Shown here piece by piece: positions 54,480 to 64,000 of a DNA stretch of 64,000 nucleotides. A program made the position numbers and the translations under genes. The notes beneath the pieces were generated by a model, which had not been told where the DNA came from, ran no database searches, and saw only the letters and a program-made list of their open reading frames with translations. How positions within the stretch are numbered: position 1 is the first letter of the stretch; the number at the start of each line of letters is the position of its first letter. The DNA is from Eustoma russellianum (Eukaryota; Streptophyta; Magnoliopsida; Gentianales; Gentianaceae), in NCBI GenBank assembly GCA_036186865.1, contig AP025049.1, positions 31,835,885 to 31,899,884 on the forward strand, read 5' to 3'.

Positions 54480-56042
54480 CTGCAAAGGTGGTTAACACGG
54501 ATGGCTTGTTTTTTTTGACTCAAAGCGTCGGCAACCCTATTGGCTTTTCCTAGATGGCACTGGACTGAGAGATCTTAATCCTTTATAAGCTCTAAGCATC
54601 GGCGTTGGCGCATATTCAACTCCTTCTGGGTGAAAAGGTACTTGAGGCTTTTCTGATCGGTAAAGATTTCACACCTTTCACCGTGTAGATAATGCCTACA
54701 TATATTTTAGGGTGAAAACCACGGCTGCAAGCTCAAGATCATGGATTGTGCAATTCTGCTCAAACGGCTTTAGTTGGCGAGATGCATATGCAATCACTCG
54801 ACCTTTCTGCATTAACACACATCCGAGGCTGTTTTTCGAGGCATCGCTATACACCACAAAACTCTCACCAGGAATAGGTTGAGCCAAAACTGGAGCAGAT
54901 GTCAACTTCTCTTTTAACTCTGCAAAGCTCCTTTCACAGTCCGAATTCCATTCGAACTTTGTCTTTTTTTGCGTCAATCGGGTGAGAGGCATAGCAATCT
55001 GGGAAAATCCTTCAACAAATTTATGGTAGTAGCCAGCGAGACCAAGGAAGCTCCGCACTTCTATGACGTTCGTTGGCCTTGGCCATTCCGTGATTGCTTT
55101 AATCTTTTTGGGATCCACCGATATCCCATCCTCAGATATGACATGGTCGAGAAATGATACGCTGTGTAGCCAAAGTTCGCATTTACTAAATTTTGCATAC
55201 AACTGCTTCTTCCGTAATATGTCAGGGACGATCCTCAAATGGGTGGCGTGGGACTCTTCATCCGGTGAATAAATCAAGATATCGTCAATGAAAACCACCA
55301 CGAACTTATCTAATTGCTCCTGAAATACTCGATTCATAAGGTCCATGAAAGCCGCAGGGGCATTCGTCAATGCCAATAGCATCACAAGGAATTCGTAATG
55401 CCCATAACGCGTCCTGAATGTGGTTTTCAGAATATCCTCGGCTTTGATCTTCAATTAAAAATATCCAAAACGAAGATCAACTTTACTGAAAACTCGTTCT
55501 CCTTATACCAAGATACCTTTAGACATGGCTCAAAATAGAATTTTTATCGAAATAAAAATTTTAATTGCTTACCCGAGGCTGGTCGAATATATTATCGATC
55601 CTAGGCAGCGGGTACTTATTGTAATCTTGTTGAGCTCTTTATAATCTATGCATAGATGCATGCATCCATTATTTTTCTTTACGAATAACATAGGAACACC
55701 CCAAGGCGAGACGCTGGGGCGGATAAGTTTCTTTTCTAAAAGCTCACGCAAATGTTCCTTTAGTTCTTTCAGTTTAGCAAGCGCCATTTGGTAAGGTGCC
55801 TTTGATATTGGCTCGACTCCCAGAATTACATTAATTTCAAACGCGATCTCTCGATCTGGAGGAAGGCCCGACAACTCTTCCAGAAAAACATCAGGATACT
55901 CCTGAACTACCGGGACTTGAGAAAGGCCAGATGGCGCTTGATCGACGCTTAAAGCATAAACTAGGAATCCTTCATGTCCTTTCTCCAACACACTCCGGGA
56001 ACGGGCCGCATTCACATAAACTTTCTTGGGAAATTTCTTCAA
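54480..56042 (-). pseudogene. Chromovirus 1 reverse transcriptase and RNase H
   Basis: RT N-terminal half at 56042-55569: VVQEYPDVFLEELSGLPPDR, EINVILGVEPISKAPYQMA, LIRPSVSPWGVPMLFVKKNN and DYKELNKITI. An insertion at about 55590-55500 separates it from VFSKVDLRFGYF and KIKAEDILKTTFRTRYGHYE. The catalytic box is VVVFIDDILIYSP (55280). RNase H follows with VVYSDASKNSLGCVLMQ (54855) and RQLKPFEQNCTIHDLELAAV, with Asp and Glu residues kept, and its end lies in frame-broken sequence to 54480. Two stops and the insertion disable it. Reverse transcribes element RNA in the particle. Confidence 0.87.
55541..55562. other. AT-rich hairpin inside the RT insertion of chromovirus 1
   Basis: AATTTTTAT and ATAAAAATT form a perfect 9-bp stem around CGAA. 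It lies within about 65-70 extra bases not expected between FDQP and VFSKVDL of RT. Confidence 0.5.
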
Positions 56043-56149
56043 TTTTGAGCCCCCATGAAAAGTTACTTCTTCACGTGTTGAGTCCTTAATAGTAACCCAC
56101 CTTTCAGGACAATCAATGTGCGCACAATTCTTTGAGAGTCAATCCATTC

Positions 56150-56425
56150 CAAGAATTATGTCGAAGTTGCTCATAGTTATTGGAATCAAATCCGCTGCAA
56201 ACCGTTGCGTGTCGAACTCAATCTCACAACCGTTGTACAATTGATGAGAGACAAGCACCTGATCACCGGCTGCTTGACTCGATATGGCGTCCCAAGATGG
56301 ACAGGGCTATGATCAACATTCTTCGCAAACTTCCTTGAGATAAATGAGTGGCTAGCGCCACTATCCAACAATACATTTGCAGGCACACTACATACTAAGA
56401 TAGCTCCTGAATCGTGCAAGATTGA
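56150..56425 (-). pseudogene. Chromovirus 1 protease
   Basis: AILVCSVPANVLLDSGASHS carries the aspartic protease motif LLDSGASHSF (56350). It follows gag after a short stretch and stops at 56186 in this frame; continuation through 56150 (MSNFDIILG) suggests a frameshift. Confidence 0.75.
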
Positions 56426-56439
56426 CTAAGTGACAACAA

Positions 56440-57603
56440 AACAACAATATCATGCAAAATATATTGCATAATTCTTAAAACGTACCAGTCACAACATCAG
56501 TAGCTTCATCAATAGCAGCATCGGTCATGACATGGACCCTTGCATTTGCATGTTGACGCTGGTTCCTTAGTTGCTGCTGCTGCTGGGTTCCTTTTTCCGG
56601 ACAATCTTTGATCAAATGGTTGACTTTTCCACATCCAAAACATATAGTCCCCTTGTCTGGACAGTTCTTAAGCACATGGCACACCTTACCACATCCGAAA
56701 CATTTACCTGCCTGAATGAAACGTTCTCCCACATGGTGCTTTTGGCAATGAGGACAAGCTGGAATAGATGGTTGCTGCTGCTAACCCTGATTCCTTGGTA
56801 GATTCTTTTGTTGTGGGCGGTGCTGAAAGCGATTCTGATTCTTTTCCTAGCAAATGGGTCCTCTGAAATTCTGTTTTGCTGCCTTACGGGATCCCCCACT
56901 ACCAGATGCTTCTCTTCCCCTCCTCTGACCAATCTCACTAAGGCGGATGATGTCTCTCTCAATCCTATAACAGGCATCGAGTAACGCTCCATAATTTGCA
57001 GGATTTGCGTAAAGCAGACAAGTCCTGATCCTCGGATTTAATCCTCTTCAAAATTTCAACATCTTAATCTCTTCATCATTCATCGTCGATGCCTGAAATC
57101 TCCCCAAATCTATAAACTTATTGGCATAGTCCCTAATAGTCATTCCTTGCTCTTGCTTCAGTGACTCGAACTCATGTCTCTTCTGTAGTTTAACTGAAGG
57201 AGCTATGTAGAACTTGTTAAACTCTTGTAAGAATCTCTCCCATGGTATTGGTCTTGACAAAGATTGCTGATTAGCTTTCAACCACTGATTTTCTTCTCCC
57301 AGCAAAATGGTCTAACAGCTTGTGTTTTCATTTCTTCGGGTGCACGGATCAATTCGAAGCAGCTCTCCACTTTATCAAGCCATTTTCTACAATGTCGGGA
57401 TCTGATTTTCCCTCAAATAGTGGTACATTAGCTCTATTAAGTTTCTCGAAATAATACTATGCATCCCTAACTAGCTCATGTGGCTAAGGAGGGGCATTTT
57501 GCTGCATCATAACCTGGCCAATTAGAGTCACAGTCTGGCAGAAAGCCTAAAAGGCGTGGATATCAGGAATCATTTGAGGTAAAGTCCCCTGAGTTGAGGA
57601 TTA
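56440..57603 (-). pseudogene. Chromovirus 1 gag (N-terminus missing)
   Basis: A retrotrans_gag core at 57305-57048: PIPWERFLQEFNKFYIAPSV, KRHEFESLKQEQGMTIRDYA and KFIDLGRF, then an arginine/glutamine-rich stretch and two zinc knuckles, CFGCGKVCHVLKNC (56695) and CFGCGKVNHLIKDC (56635), with QQQQQ between them and the protease. Frameshifts lie near 57010 and 56760. Upstream 57603-57310 still reads gag-like MIPDI, FCQTVTLIGQVMMQQN and PLFEGK-type pieces, and the sequence then ends at the copia LTR. Confidence 0.8.
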
Positions 57604-60127
57604 TGTAGGACCTGCATAGAACCACTAGAAGGGGTGGTGAATAGTGGGTGCGGAAAATTTGCTTTTTAAAAAATTTTGAACCAAAAACCTCACTTCAGAA
57701 AATAGTTTCTTTTTTCATATACTGATTTGAAATAATTAAATAGCCAAGTTACAGACCTTATAAAATTATGAAATTTGATGTGAATGAACTCTCAGATATT
57801 ATGAGTATCTCATGAAAATTTCAAATTAAAATTCCACTCCTAACCCCTTGAAAATACGTTATGGGTCAGATTGCACGAATCTGCCAGAAACCGTACTCCG
57901 ACTTGAAAATTTTATTCCGATTAATTGGTGACTCCAAATGATCTGAAACGTTTATGGAATGACCTTTAGGATATGTACTTTAAAGGTTTGCAACAGGTTT
58001 TCAAAATTTCTTTAGTCTCAGAACTATTAACGTTTGATTGACTTATACTTATCCAAATAGGGTCAAAATTTTGCCAAATGAAAGCTAGGACGCATGGCTA
58101 TGTTTCTGAAAAATTTTGTGATTTTTTCAAATTGTTTGGTATTTTTACTGTTGCAATGAAATGGATGCAAAGTGCTGAAAACTGAAAGTACTTTGCAGAA
58201 AAGTAAAGAGCACAAGGAATTTTATACTGGTTCGGTTAAATCAACCTACTCCAGTCTTCGATGACACCTTGCTCGGTTATCACTAAACAAAATAACACCT
58301 TACCATAAGGGTTGCTGGAGTTACACACCAACTCCAACCCTTTACAAACGAAAAAAGCAATCACAATGATCACGAACACCACCACCGAGCGGATAAAGGT
58401 TTGATCACACCTTGATCAACCTTTTACAACAATGAGGCGTGTATGGTGGTATGAATAAAGCCTATACAATATTTTTGAATATAGATACAATAGGCTTGAG
58501 AGAGAAGGAGAAGAAAGAAATGTTGAAGAAGAAAGTAGAGAGTGTTTTTGCACTTTGGAAATTATAAGACTTGTCTTGCATTAGAATGGCTCTCCTTCTC
58601 CTCCTTTTATTTTAAGTTGGCCACCCCCCCTTAGGGCATCTATTCACCTTGGAATATCTCTTTTAAGTCCTTCGAAGAATGTCTTGTATAGATGTGACAT
58701 CAACTTGCTTACTTGGCACAACTTGATTGGATGATTGTCTTGGCCTTGCTTACTTGACACTCCTTGATTGGATGAGATTTCTCATCACTTGATGACTATA
58801 AAAATCTGAAAATATCATCTAAAACATGTGCCAAAATAGTAGTAAAAACATTTCCAAATAGCATACAATCAATCCCTACTAATTTACAAAGTAAATTAGT
58901 CTTTATTATGTCCATAAAATCGGCCAGCACATTTGTATCATATGCTGAATTTTCAGCATGTGAAATAACCTCAAAACTTTGAAATTGTTACCATATTACT
59001 ACACATCAATCCATTGAATATTAAGAAGCAAATTGATCACATTTAAGACCATAAATTCGGCCACCATGACGTCTTACATGCTGAATTTTCAGCATGTGAC
59101 ACATTTGTAACATAGTTTGAAATATTACCTTGTATAGCTTACTCCATTATGTCACTATCGTTGTGTGGCTTATTCTCCCCCAATTGAGATGCCAACTAAG
59201 CTCCACATAAACTCCACCAAGGCTGAGTAGGCGTGTATATTCATCTTGAACAAGTGCTGAATTTATTTTTGTAAACTTTGTAAAATAGTGCACAATAATT
59301 ATATACATATGGTATATTCCAATCAGCCCTAATTTGAATATTCTAGAACACTTTAGTGTGTATTGAATATGTACACAGTGTCTAGATATATGTTACATGT
59401 CATGCCAAAACGTTCCATGTGTTGTGTTCGTAGAAAACCGAATTTTTGACTTTTGTCGATTACGTGATTTTTCTCCGATTATATTACAACTTTTTGCACA
59501 TGTTATATATATTATGTCACACATAATATACATAAAATAAATTTAATATTCAGCTCTAATGGCTGATTAAAGTGGCACCCCCATATGATTAAAAGATGAA
59601 TTTCGAATCTCCACAATTTGGCCTTAATTGGGGGTGATTTGTGTATGCCAACATGGAATGATTTTATGGCTGAGTGTACCATGTAAGCCACGAAATTTGT
59701 GGCCATTTTTGAATTGTAGGAGCTGGCCATCTATATATGGCAAGTACGTGACACGTTGGCGAAGTTTCGGTAGTCACCCGACATGACAACTTTTGGTTTA
59801 CAACCTTATAACGTGTCGTAATAACTTTGTCATCACCATGACTTATATCATATGATATAAGACCTAAATATACTAATAAATATGAGGTAAGTATGGTGGT
59901 GTGACGTTCACGTATGTTCGTAATATATATAACGTGTCGGTAGTACGTTGGAATATATATGTATTGTGCCTTTTTTAAATAAAATCTGAATATATATATA
60001 TATATATAGATATATATATAAAACATGTGATTTAAAGAGGAGAGGAGACTTTCCATTTCCATGTTTGTTGCCTTCATGCTTTCTCCAAATATTTCTCCAT
60101 TTAATGAACTACTTAGTTCATTTAAGT
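57604..60127 (-). repeat. Ty1/copia LTR (SIRE-like), minus strand, copy 2
   Basis: Ends with CTATGCAGGTCCTACA at 57604, directly next to chromovirus gag (flank gatta). Same block order as 46400-49068: GGTTCGGTT...CGATGACACC (58225-58265), ACCACCGAGCGGATAAAGG (58385), AGTTCATTTA at 60115. Its 5' first 250 bp or so are missing; at 60128 it changes into plus-strand gag sequence. Contains a (TA)n patch at 59990-60020. No gene; the ORFs are short and unrecognised. Confidence 0.72.
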
Positions 60128-60584
60128 TGCGTATCTAATTGCTCTAGTGCTCAAGAGATGTGGAGAATTCTTGAGATGAAACAAGAAGGCACTAGCCAAG
60201 TAAAGGAGTCCAAGATTAATATGCTTATGTCCACACTTGAGTCTTTCAAATTATTGTCGAATGAGTCTATTGTTGATATAGATCTACGATTGACTAACAT
60301 CTATAATTCTCTTGAGTCTCTTGGCAAAGCTTTCTCTACGCAGGAAAAGGTCCAAAAGGTACTACGAAGTCTTCCATCCGAATGGGACCTTAAAGTCACA
60401 GCAATAGAGGAGAGTAAAGAAACAAAATCAATAAAAATGGAGGAACTATCGGATTGCTAAAGGTATACGAAAACAAACTGACATTAAGGAAATCGGAATC
60501 AACGTCAAAACAAGGTAAGACTATTGCTTTTAAATCAAATGAATACATCTCTACTTCATCCGAAGTTATTCTTCTACGTGGTCA
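60128..60584 (+). pseudogene. copia gag fragment
   Basis: Plus strand UBN2-type gag: SNCSSAQEMWRILEMKQEGT, KINMLMSTLESFKLLSNESI, TNIYNSLESLGKAFSTQEKV and LRSLPSEWDLKVTAIEESKE, then after a frameshift LLKVYENKLTLRKSESTSKQ. It is related to gag of copia element 2 but is better preserved. It is fused on the left to a minus-strand LTR and on the right to minus-strand pol. Confidence 0.85.
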
Positions 60585-60990
60585 GACACCTTGAGTTATA
60601 TCGTCTATGATAAGATCATGTGGGTGATTCCTATGCCATCATGGTTGATTATTTTCTAAGTTCTCAAGCATTTCTAAGTGATCATGCATTTCTAGGGTGT
60701 TCGATTCATCATGCACGCCACTCTATTCTATGTCATCTAACACGGGCTTTAGTTCTAAGTCATCGTAATATTCTTTATCTTTTTCAACCTCACCAAATTC
60801 ATTAAACTTCACATGAATGGATTCTAAAATTTGTCTAGTGATTGGATCATAACATCTATATGCTTTAGAATTCACAGAGTATCCAACAAAAATGCATTCA
60901 ATTGATTTAAATTCAAATTTATCTAAATTATCTTTTGTATTCAAAACAAAGCATTTGCAAAGGGTTGAATAAATAACCTTTAAGGACGCA
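60585..60990 (-). pseudogene. copia integrase C-terminal fragment and linker
   Basis: Minus strand CKCFVLNTKDNLDKFEFKS, CIFVGYSVNSKAYRCYDP and ESIHVKFNEFGE, then an acidic linker with stops and QPxWHRNHPHDLIIDDITQG near 60620, the start of the RT region in SIRE-like elements. It corresponds to 37525-38010 of copia element 2. Confidence 0.8.
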
Positions 60991-61039
60991 CTTGAAACGC
61001 ATGATTTTTGTTGATATACTATAAACTGCTATTTCTTTC

Positions 61040-61221
61040 TTACATGTACTTTTGATATTATTTACAAAATAAAGAGGGAGAGAGATGCATGATTTAAGGG
61101 GGAGAGAAAGCATGATTGCATAATTTAAGGGGGAGACAACGATTTGAGCATATTTGGAGGTGGAGCAAATATATTTAAATCATGAACAAATGTTATTTTG
61201 TAAATCATCAAAAGGGGAGAT
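61040..61221 (+). other. copia 3' region with repeated purine tracts
   Basis: Three purine tracts (AAAGAGGGAGAGAGATG near 61068, TTTAAGGGGGAGAGAAAGC at 61094, TTTAAGGGGGAGACAACG at 61124) and AAAAGGGGAGA at 61210, just before the LTR start. Confidence 0.6.
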
Positions 61222-61447
61222 TGTTGAGAAAAAGTGTTTGAATGATTTACAAATGCATGATTTAAATAGTATGAGTTCATGAAATGCATGACAAAATTAT
61301 TACTTGACACGTTTTTTTGATATATATGTCTCATATGCTTTATATATATTGTTGTCGTACTAACAAGCCATGAAGCGTTAAAGCTTAAATCATATGGCAA
61401 ACATTTTCTATCTTTGAACTATTTTCAGGTGCCTTACAGGTCCTACA
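61222..61447 (+). repeat. Short copia LTR (internally deleted)
   Basis: Begins TGTTGAGAAAAAG after a polypurine tract and ends GGTCCTACA, the same ends as the 2.5-kb LTRs at 46400 and 57604, but is only 226 bp. Its first 210 bp match the start of the LTR at 49068 (for example TTGTCGTACTAAC and ACTATTTTCAGGTG), then it jumps to the last 18 bp. Confidence 0.6.
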
Positions 61448-61448
61448 A

Positions 61449-63625
61449 GTGGTATTAGATCCAGGCACACTCATAACAAGAAGATCCAACGATCTAAGTG
61501 AGATGGCAACCACTAGCTTCTATGATAAGCTGCGTTGTCTAAAGACAGATCTGTGCATATGGAATAAATGTGTCTATGGTAGTATTTTTAGTGGGTTACT
61601 GGCTGCTGAGTATGATACTGTGCGGGCAGAGCGTGTCTATGATGCTACCCCATCGGCTGTTAATCACGAAGCTTATCATCTTGCGAAGGCCCATCTCTTG
61701 AAGATGCAAACTCGTGCTTATCTCTATTGTAAACAAAAAGCCAATGTTAAGTTGCTTAAGGAGGGGGATGCTAATACAGCTTATTTCCATCAAACAGTTA
61801 AGTCGAGGAGAGAGCGACATGCCATTATTTCCGTTGGCAACCAAGATGGTACTGACTGTGTCACACCGCAATCTATATATGCGAAAGCCATTAGTATTTT
61901 CAAACATTTGTTTAGTGCGGAACCGACTTTTTATCATGATAGTATTTTGAGTTATATACCTCGGATATTGATAGCGACAGATGACGTAGGTCTTTTAGCA
62001 CTACCGCAGGCTGACGAAGTTAGGCGGGCAGTGTGGCATTTAAGTCCCTCAAGTGCTTATGGACCAGATAGGTTTCCTTGCTCTTTTTATCGACACTTTT
62101 AGGAGGTCTTAGCATTGGATGTGACCCTCTCAGTGCATGAATTTTTCTTGGGTATTCTTGTCCCAGCTGCAATGGCATCATCCTTGATTTGTTTGATTCC
62201 AAAGATTCCGAATCCTAGCTCTTTTGTCGATTTTCGGTCAATATGTTTGACAAATTTTCTTTCAAAGGTGGTTACCCGAATTAATTCATCTAGGCTCTGC
62301 ATATTATTGCCTACACTGATTCTCTAGAACAAGCTGGATTTATGCCGGGATGTGGTATTTCTGAGCAGATTCTGATGGCAAAAGAGATGGTACATATTTT
62401 AGATCGTAAATGCCGCAGTGGACAGGTTATGATTCAGCTAGATATGGTCAAGGCATTTGATTGGGTATCCTGACAGTATCTGGAGCAGTTACTCTTGAGG
62501 TTCGAATTGCACTCTCGATTTGTACGCCTCATCATGAATAATTTTGATTCTACACGCTGTTCAGTCATGGTTAATGGCAAACCTTGCAGATTCATTCAGC
62601 CATCTAGAGGCTTTAAACAGGGAGATCCTTTGTCGCCCATTCTATTTATTCTTGCATCTAAGTGTTTCTCCAGGGGGGGTTAACAACTTTATTCCAATCC
62701 GGCAGCATACGGGGCCTTCAGAGTGGCCGAGTTCCCGTGGTTTCGCAATTCGGTTTGGTGATGACTTGTTGGTATTTTCGAATGGTTCCCTCAGTAATTT
62801 TCTCTCCTTCAAGACATTTTTGGAGCAGTATCAGAGGGCCACAGGCCAGTTAGTTAATTATCACAAAAGTTAGTTAGTGGTTGGTGGTAGCGTATCTCAG
62901 CAACGAGTGGCGACGGCACTGGACATGCGGATATCTTCTTTACCAATTAAATATTTGGGCTCATATCTCTTTAAGGGTATTAATCGATCTCAATATTATA
63001 CATCACTACTTGATCATTTTGATGCTCGATTAATAGGTTGGTCCCTTAAGCTCTTAAGTATGGCAAGGAGGATGACACTGATTTAATCAGTTCTTTCTGC
63101 AATGCCATTGCATATTATGGCTACGACACGATTACCCAAAAGTGTTATAGCTGAATTGAATCAGAAAATGTCAAAATCTTTATAGGGACAGCGGTAGCAT
63201 TGGCGTGCATGTAACGGTATTTGTTATCCAAAGACGGAAGGAAGTTTGGGCATCCGCAGCTAGAGACATTACAGAAGGCCTACAAATGTAATATGTTGTG
63301 GACATATCAGATGTCGAACTCTATGTGGCACGCATTCTAAGACAAAAATATGGGAGTCGTCTGGAAATACAAGCGTCCATTTATGATTCTTTGGATTGGA
63401 AGCGCTTATGTCTATTCACTCTTTTTGTGCCATTCGGGTACAAGGCACCAAGGACGGCCTAATTTGGTCGGATGATGTACATGGCCAATTCACACTCAGA
63501 GGGGCATATGAATCATGACGCCCACACATTATACATTTTCCATTTGCCCGATATATCTGGTGGAATGGCACGTCTACTGCAGGTCAAGTGTTTCTATGGA
63601 GATTATGGTGCAATGGTCTTTTTAT
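61449..63625 (+). pseudogene. LINE H ORF2: reverse transcriptase and start of zf-RVT
   Basis: The open frame 61449-62099 starts in copia leader and becomes LINE at about MATTSFYDKLRCLKTDLCIW (61503): KEGDANTAYFHQTVKSRRER, VWHLSPSSAYGPDRFPCSFY. After a TAG: FLGILVPAAMASSLICLIPK and DFRSICLTNFLSKVVTRIN (62240), IQLDMVKAFDWVS with a stop (62440), FKQGDPLSPILFILASKCFS (62615) and RFGDDLLVF (62750), in which the usual YADD Ala is Gly but the Asp pair remains. The later part has SLPIKYLGSYLFKGINRSQY and zf-RVT STAGQVFLWRLWCNGLFMPD (63570). Several frameshifts. Confidence 0.85.
61450..61462 (+). promoter_or_regulatory. Primer-binding site next to the short LTR
   Basis: TGGTATTAGATCC lies two bases after the LTR end. 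It differs at two positions from the initiator tRNA-Met complement. Confidence 0.6.
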
Positions 63626-63638
63626 GCCGGATAATATT

Positions 63639-64000
63639 TGTAGTTCCCAGCAACCGGCCATGCCCTTGGTACAGTGCACCTGCCGTACATCGCTAAGGAG
63701 AGTACAAGGCGTCGATGTGAGTCCAATACAAGTCCATGAACGGGTCATTGATTACTGATGGAAACATCAAACAGTGACAATAATCAAGCAAAACTAAAAC
63801 ATTCATCATTCCATGTCCATAGCATCATACATAGTTTAAACCAGAGTCAATATAATCTCAAAAGTACTCTTGAGTAATCCTCAAATAGCTCTCAGATAAA
63901 CTCAGAATCAGAAACTACTATTAGCTCTAGTCACCAGCGTCTCTCACGTGTAAGGTTCCTGTGGCTCATCCTCTACACATTCAATCGCATGTTCCTTCGG
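63639..64000 (-). mobile_element. Ty3/gypsy chromovirus LTR, copy D (continues past window)
   Basis: Starts TGTAGTTCCCAGCAACCGG at 63639 and carries the terminal block GTGCACC-T-GCCGTAC...GTACAAGGCGTCGATG (63680-63715) shared with copies A, B and C. It runs out of the window. Confidence 0.7.

Larger units (their letters stand above)
49178..57603 (-). mobile_element. Ty3/gypsy chromovirus 1 (Tekay/Del-like), lacking 5' LTR
   Basis: 8.4 kb on the minus strand: gag (57603-56440), protease, RT, RNase H, integrase with chromodomain-type tail, polypurine tract and a 3.7-kb 3' LTR (52882-49178). The 5' LTR and gag N-terminus are cut by a copia LTR at 57604. The domain order with integrase last is that of Ty3/gypsy. 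Several frameshifts and a small insertion in RT make it inactive. Inserted into copia remains at 49177 (flank cttaa). Confidence 0.85.
61448..63638 (+). mobile_element. LINE copy H, 5'-truncated and cut by a chromovirus LTR
   Basis: Plus strand ORF2 piece from the end of the endonuclease/RT linker through RT into zf-RVT. The first 50 bp are copia leader. At 63639 a chromovirus LTR interrupts zf-RVT with flanking bases atatt. The remaining LINE 3' part would lie beyond the window. Confidence 0.8.

Noticed and set aside
61449..62099. A host gene with a retrotransposon-derived domain
   Set aside because: The frame is a copia leader fused to LINE RT, ends at a stop within RT motifs, and continues as decayed LINE.

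Overview
The window reads as intergenic, repeat-dense nuclear DNA of a land plant with a retrotransposon-rich genome. The element types point this way: plant L1 LINEs with a DUF4283/CCHC ORF1 and an ORF2 carrying endonuclease, reverse transcriptase, zf-RVT and RNase H; SIRE/Maximus-like Ty1/copia elements; and Tekay/Del-like Ty3/gypsy chromoviruses with very long LTRs. I found no host gene, rRNA or complete tRNA. The species cannot be told from this sequence. Nearly every coding segment is broken by stops, frameshifts or truncation, so these are decaying copies.

Layout: 1-3420 is a chromovirus LTR (minus strand). 3430-6870 is a Ty1/copia element (minus) with an LTR, gag, protease and integrase but no reverse transcriptase body or second LTR. 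7378-31960 is a chain of LINE copies: several fragments at 7378-8270, B (8368-14208, minus, near full length), C (14245-15186, plus, 3' part), D (15224-18983, minus, 5' truncated), E (19060-24838, minus, near full length), F (24993-30736, plus, near full length) and G (30821-31960, plus, ORF1 only). From LINE RNase H fragment to LINE G, neighbouring pieces are divided by seven TA/CA/TG microsatellites. 31961-42345 is a SIRE-like copia element (plus) with a 5'-truncated first LTR. 42346-43690 is a chromovirus LTR in plus orientation. 43750-46400 is the 3' part of a second chromovirus (minus). 46400-49177 is a copia LTR and a scrap of its internal region (minus). 49178-57603 is a chromovirus with its 3' LTR, pol and most of gag (minus). 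57604-61447 is a mosaic of copia LTR, gag and pol scraps in both orientations. 61448-63638 is a LINE ORF2 fused to a copia leader, cut by another chromovirus LTR at 63639-64000.

The most interesting signals belong to the LINE family. Seven 3' ends carry the same 18-nt hairpin (stem CCTC/GAGG, with one compensatory pair change), followed by AATAAA and usually by a dinucleotide microsatellite rather than poly(A). Four of four visible 5' ends carry a GC-rich hairpin 26-42 nt from the boundary, with different sequences but preserved pairing. The three visible ORF1/ORF2 junctions overlap as ATGA. Together they suggest a LINE lineage with structured RNA ends, coupled translation of ORF2 and insertion into (TA)n-type microsatellites. 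Two further signals deserve a look: a 13-nt sequence just after the copia LTR at 6107 that is exactly complementary to the LTR itself, where a tRNA primer site would be expected, and tandem arrays of hairpin-forming units inside the chromovirus LTRs.
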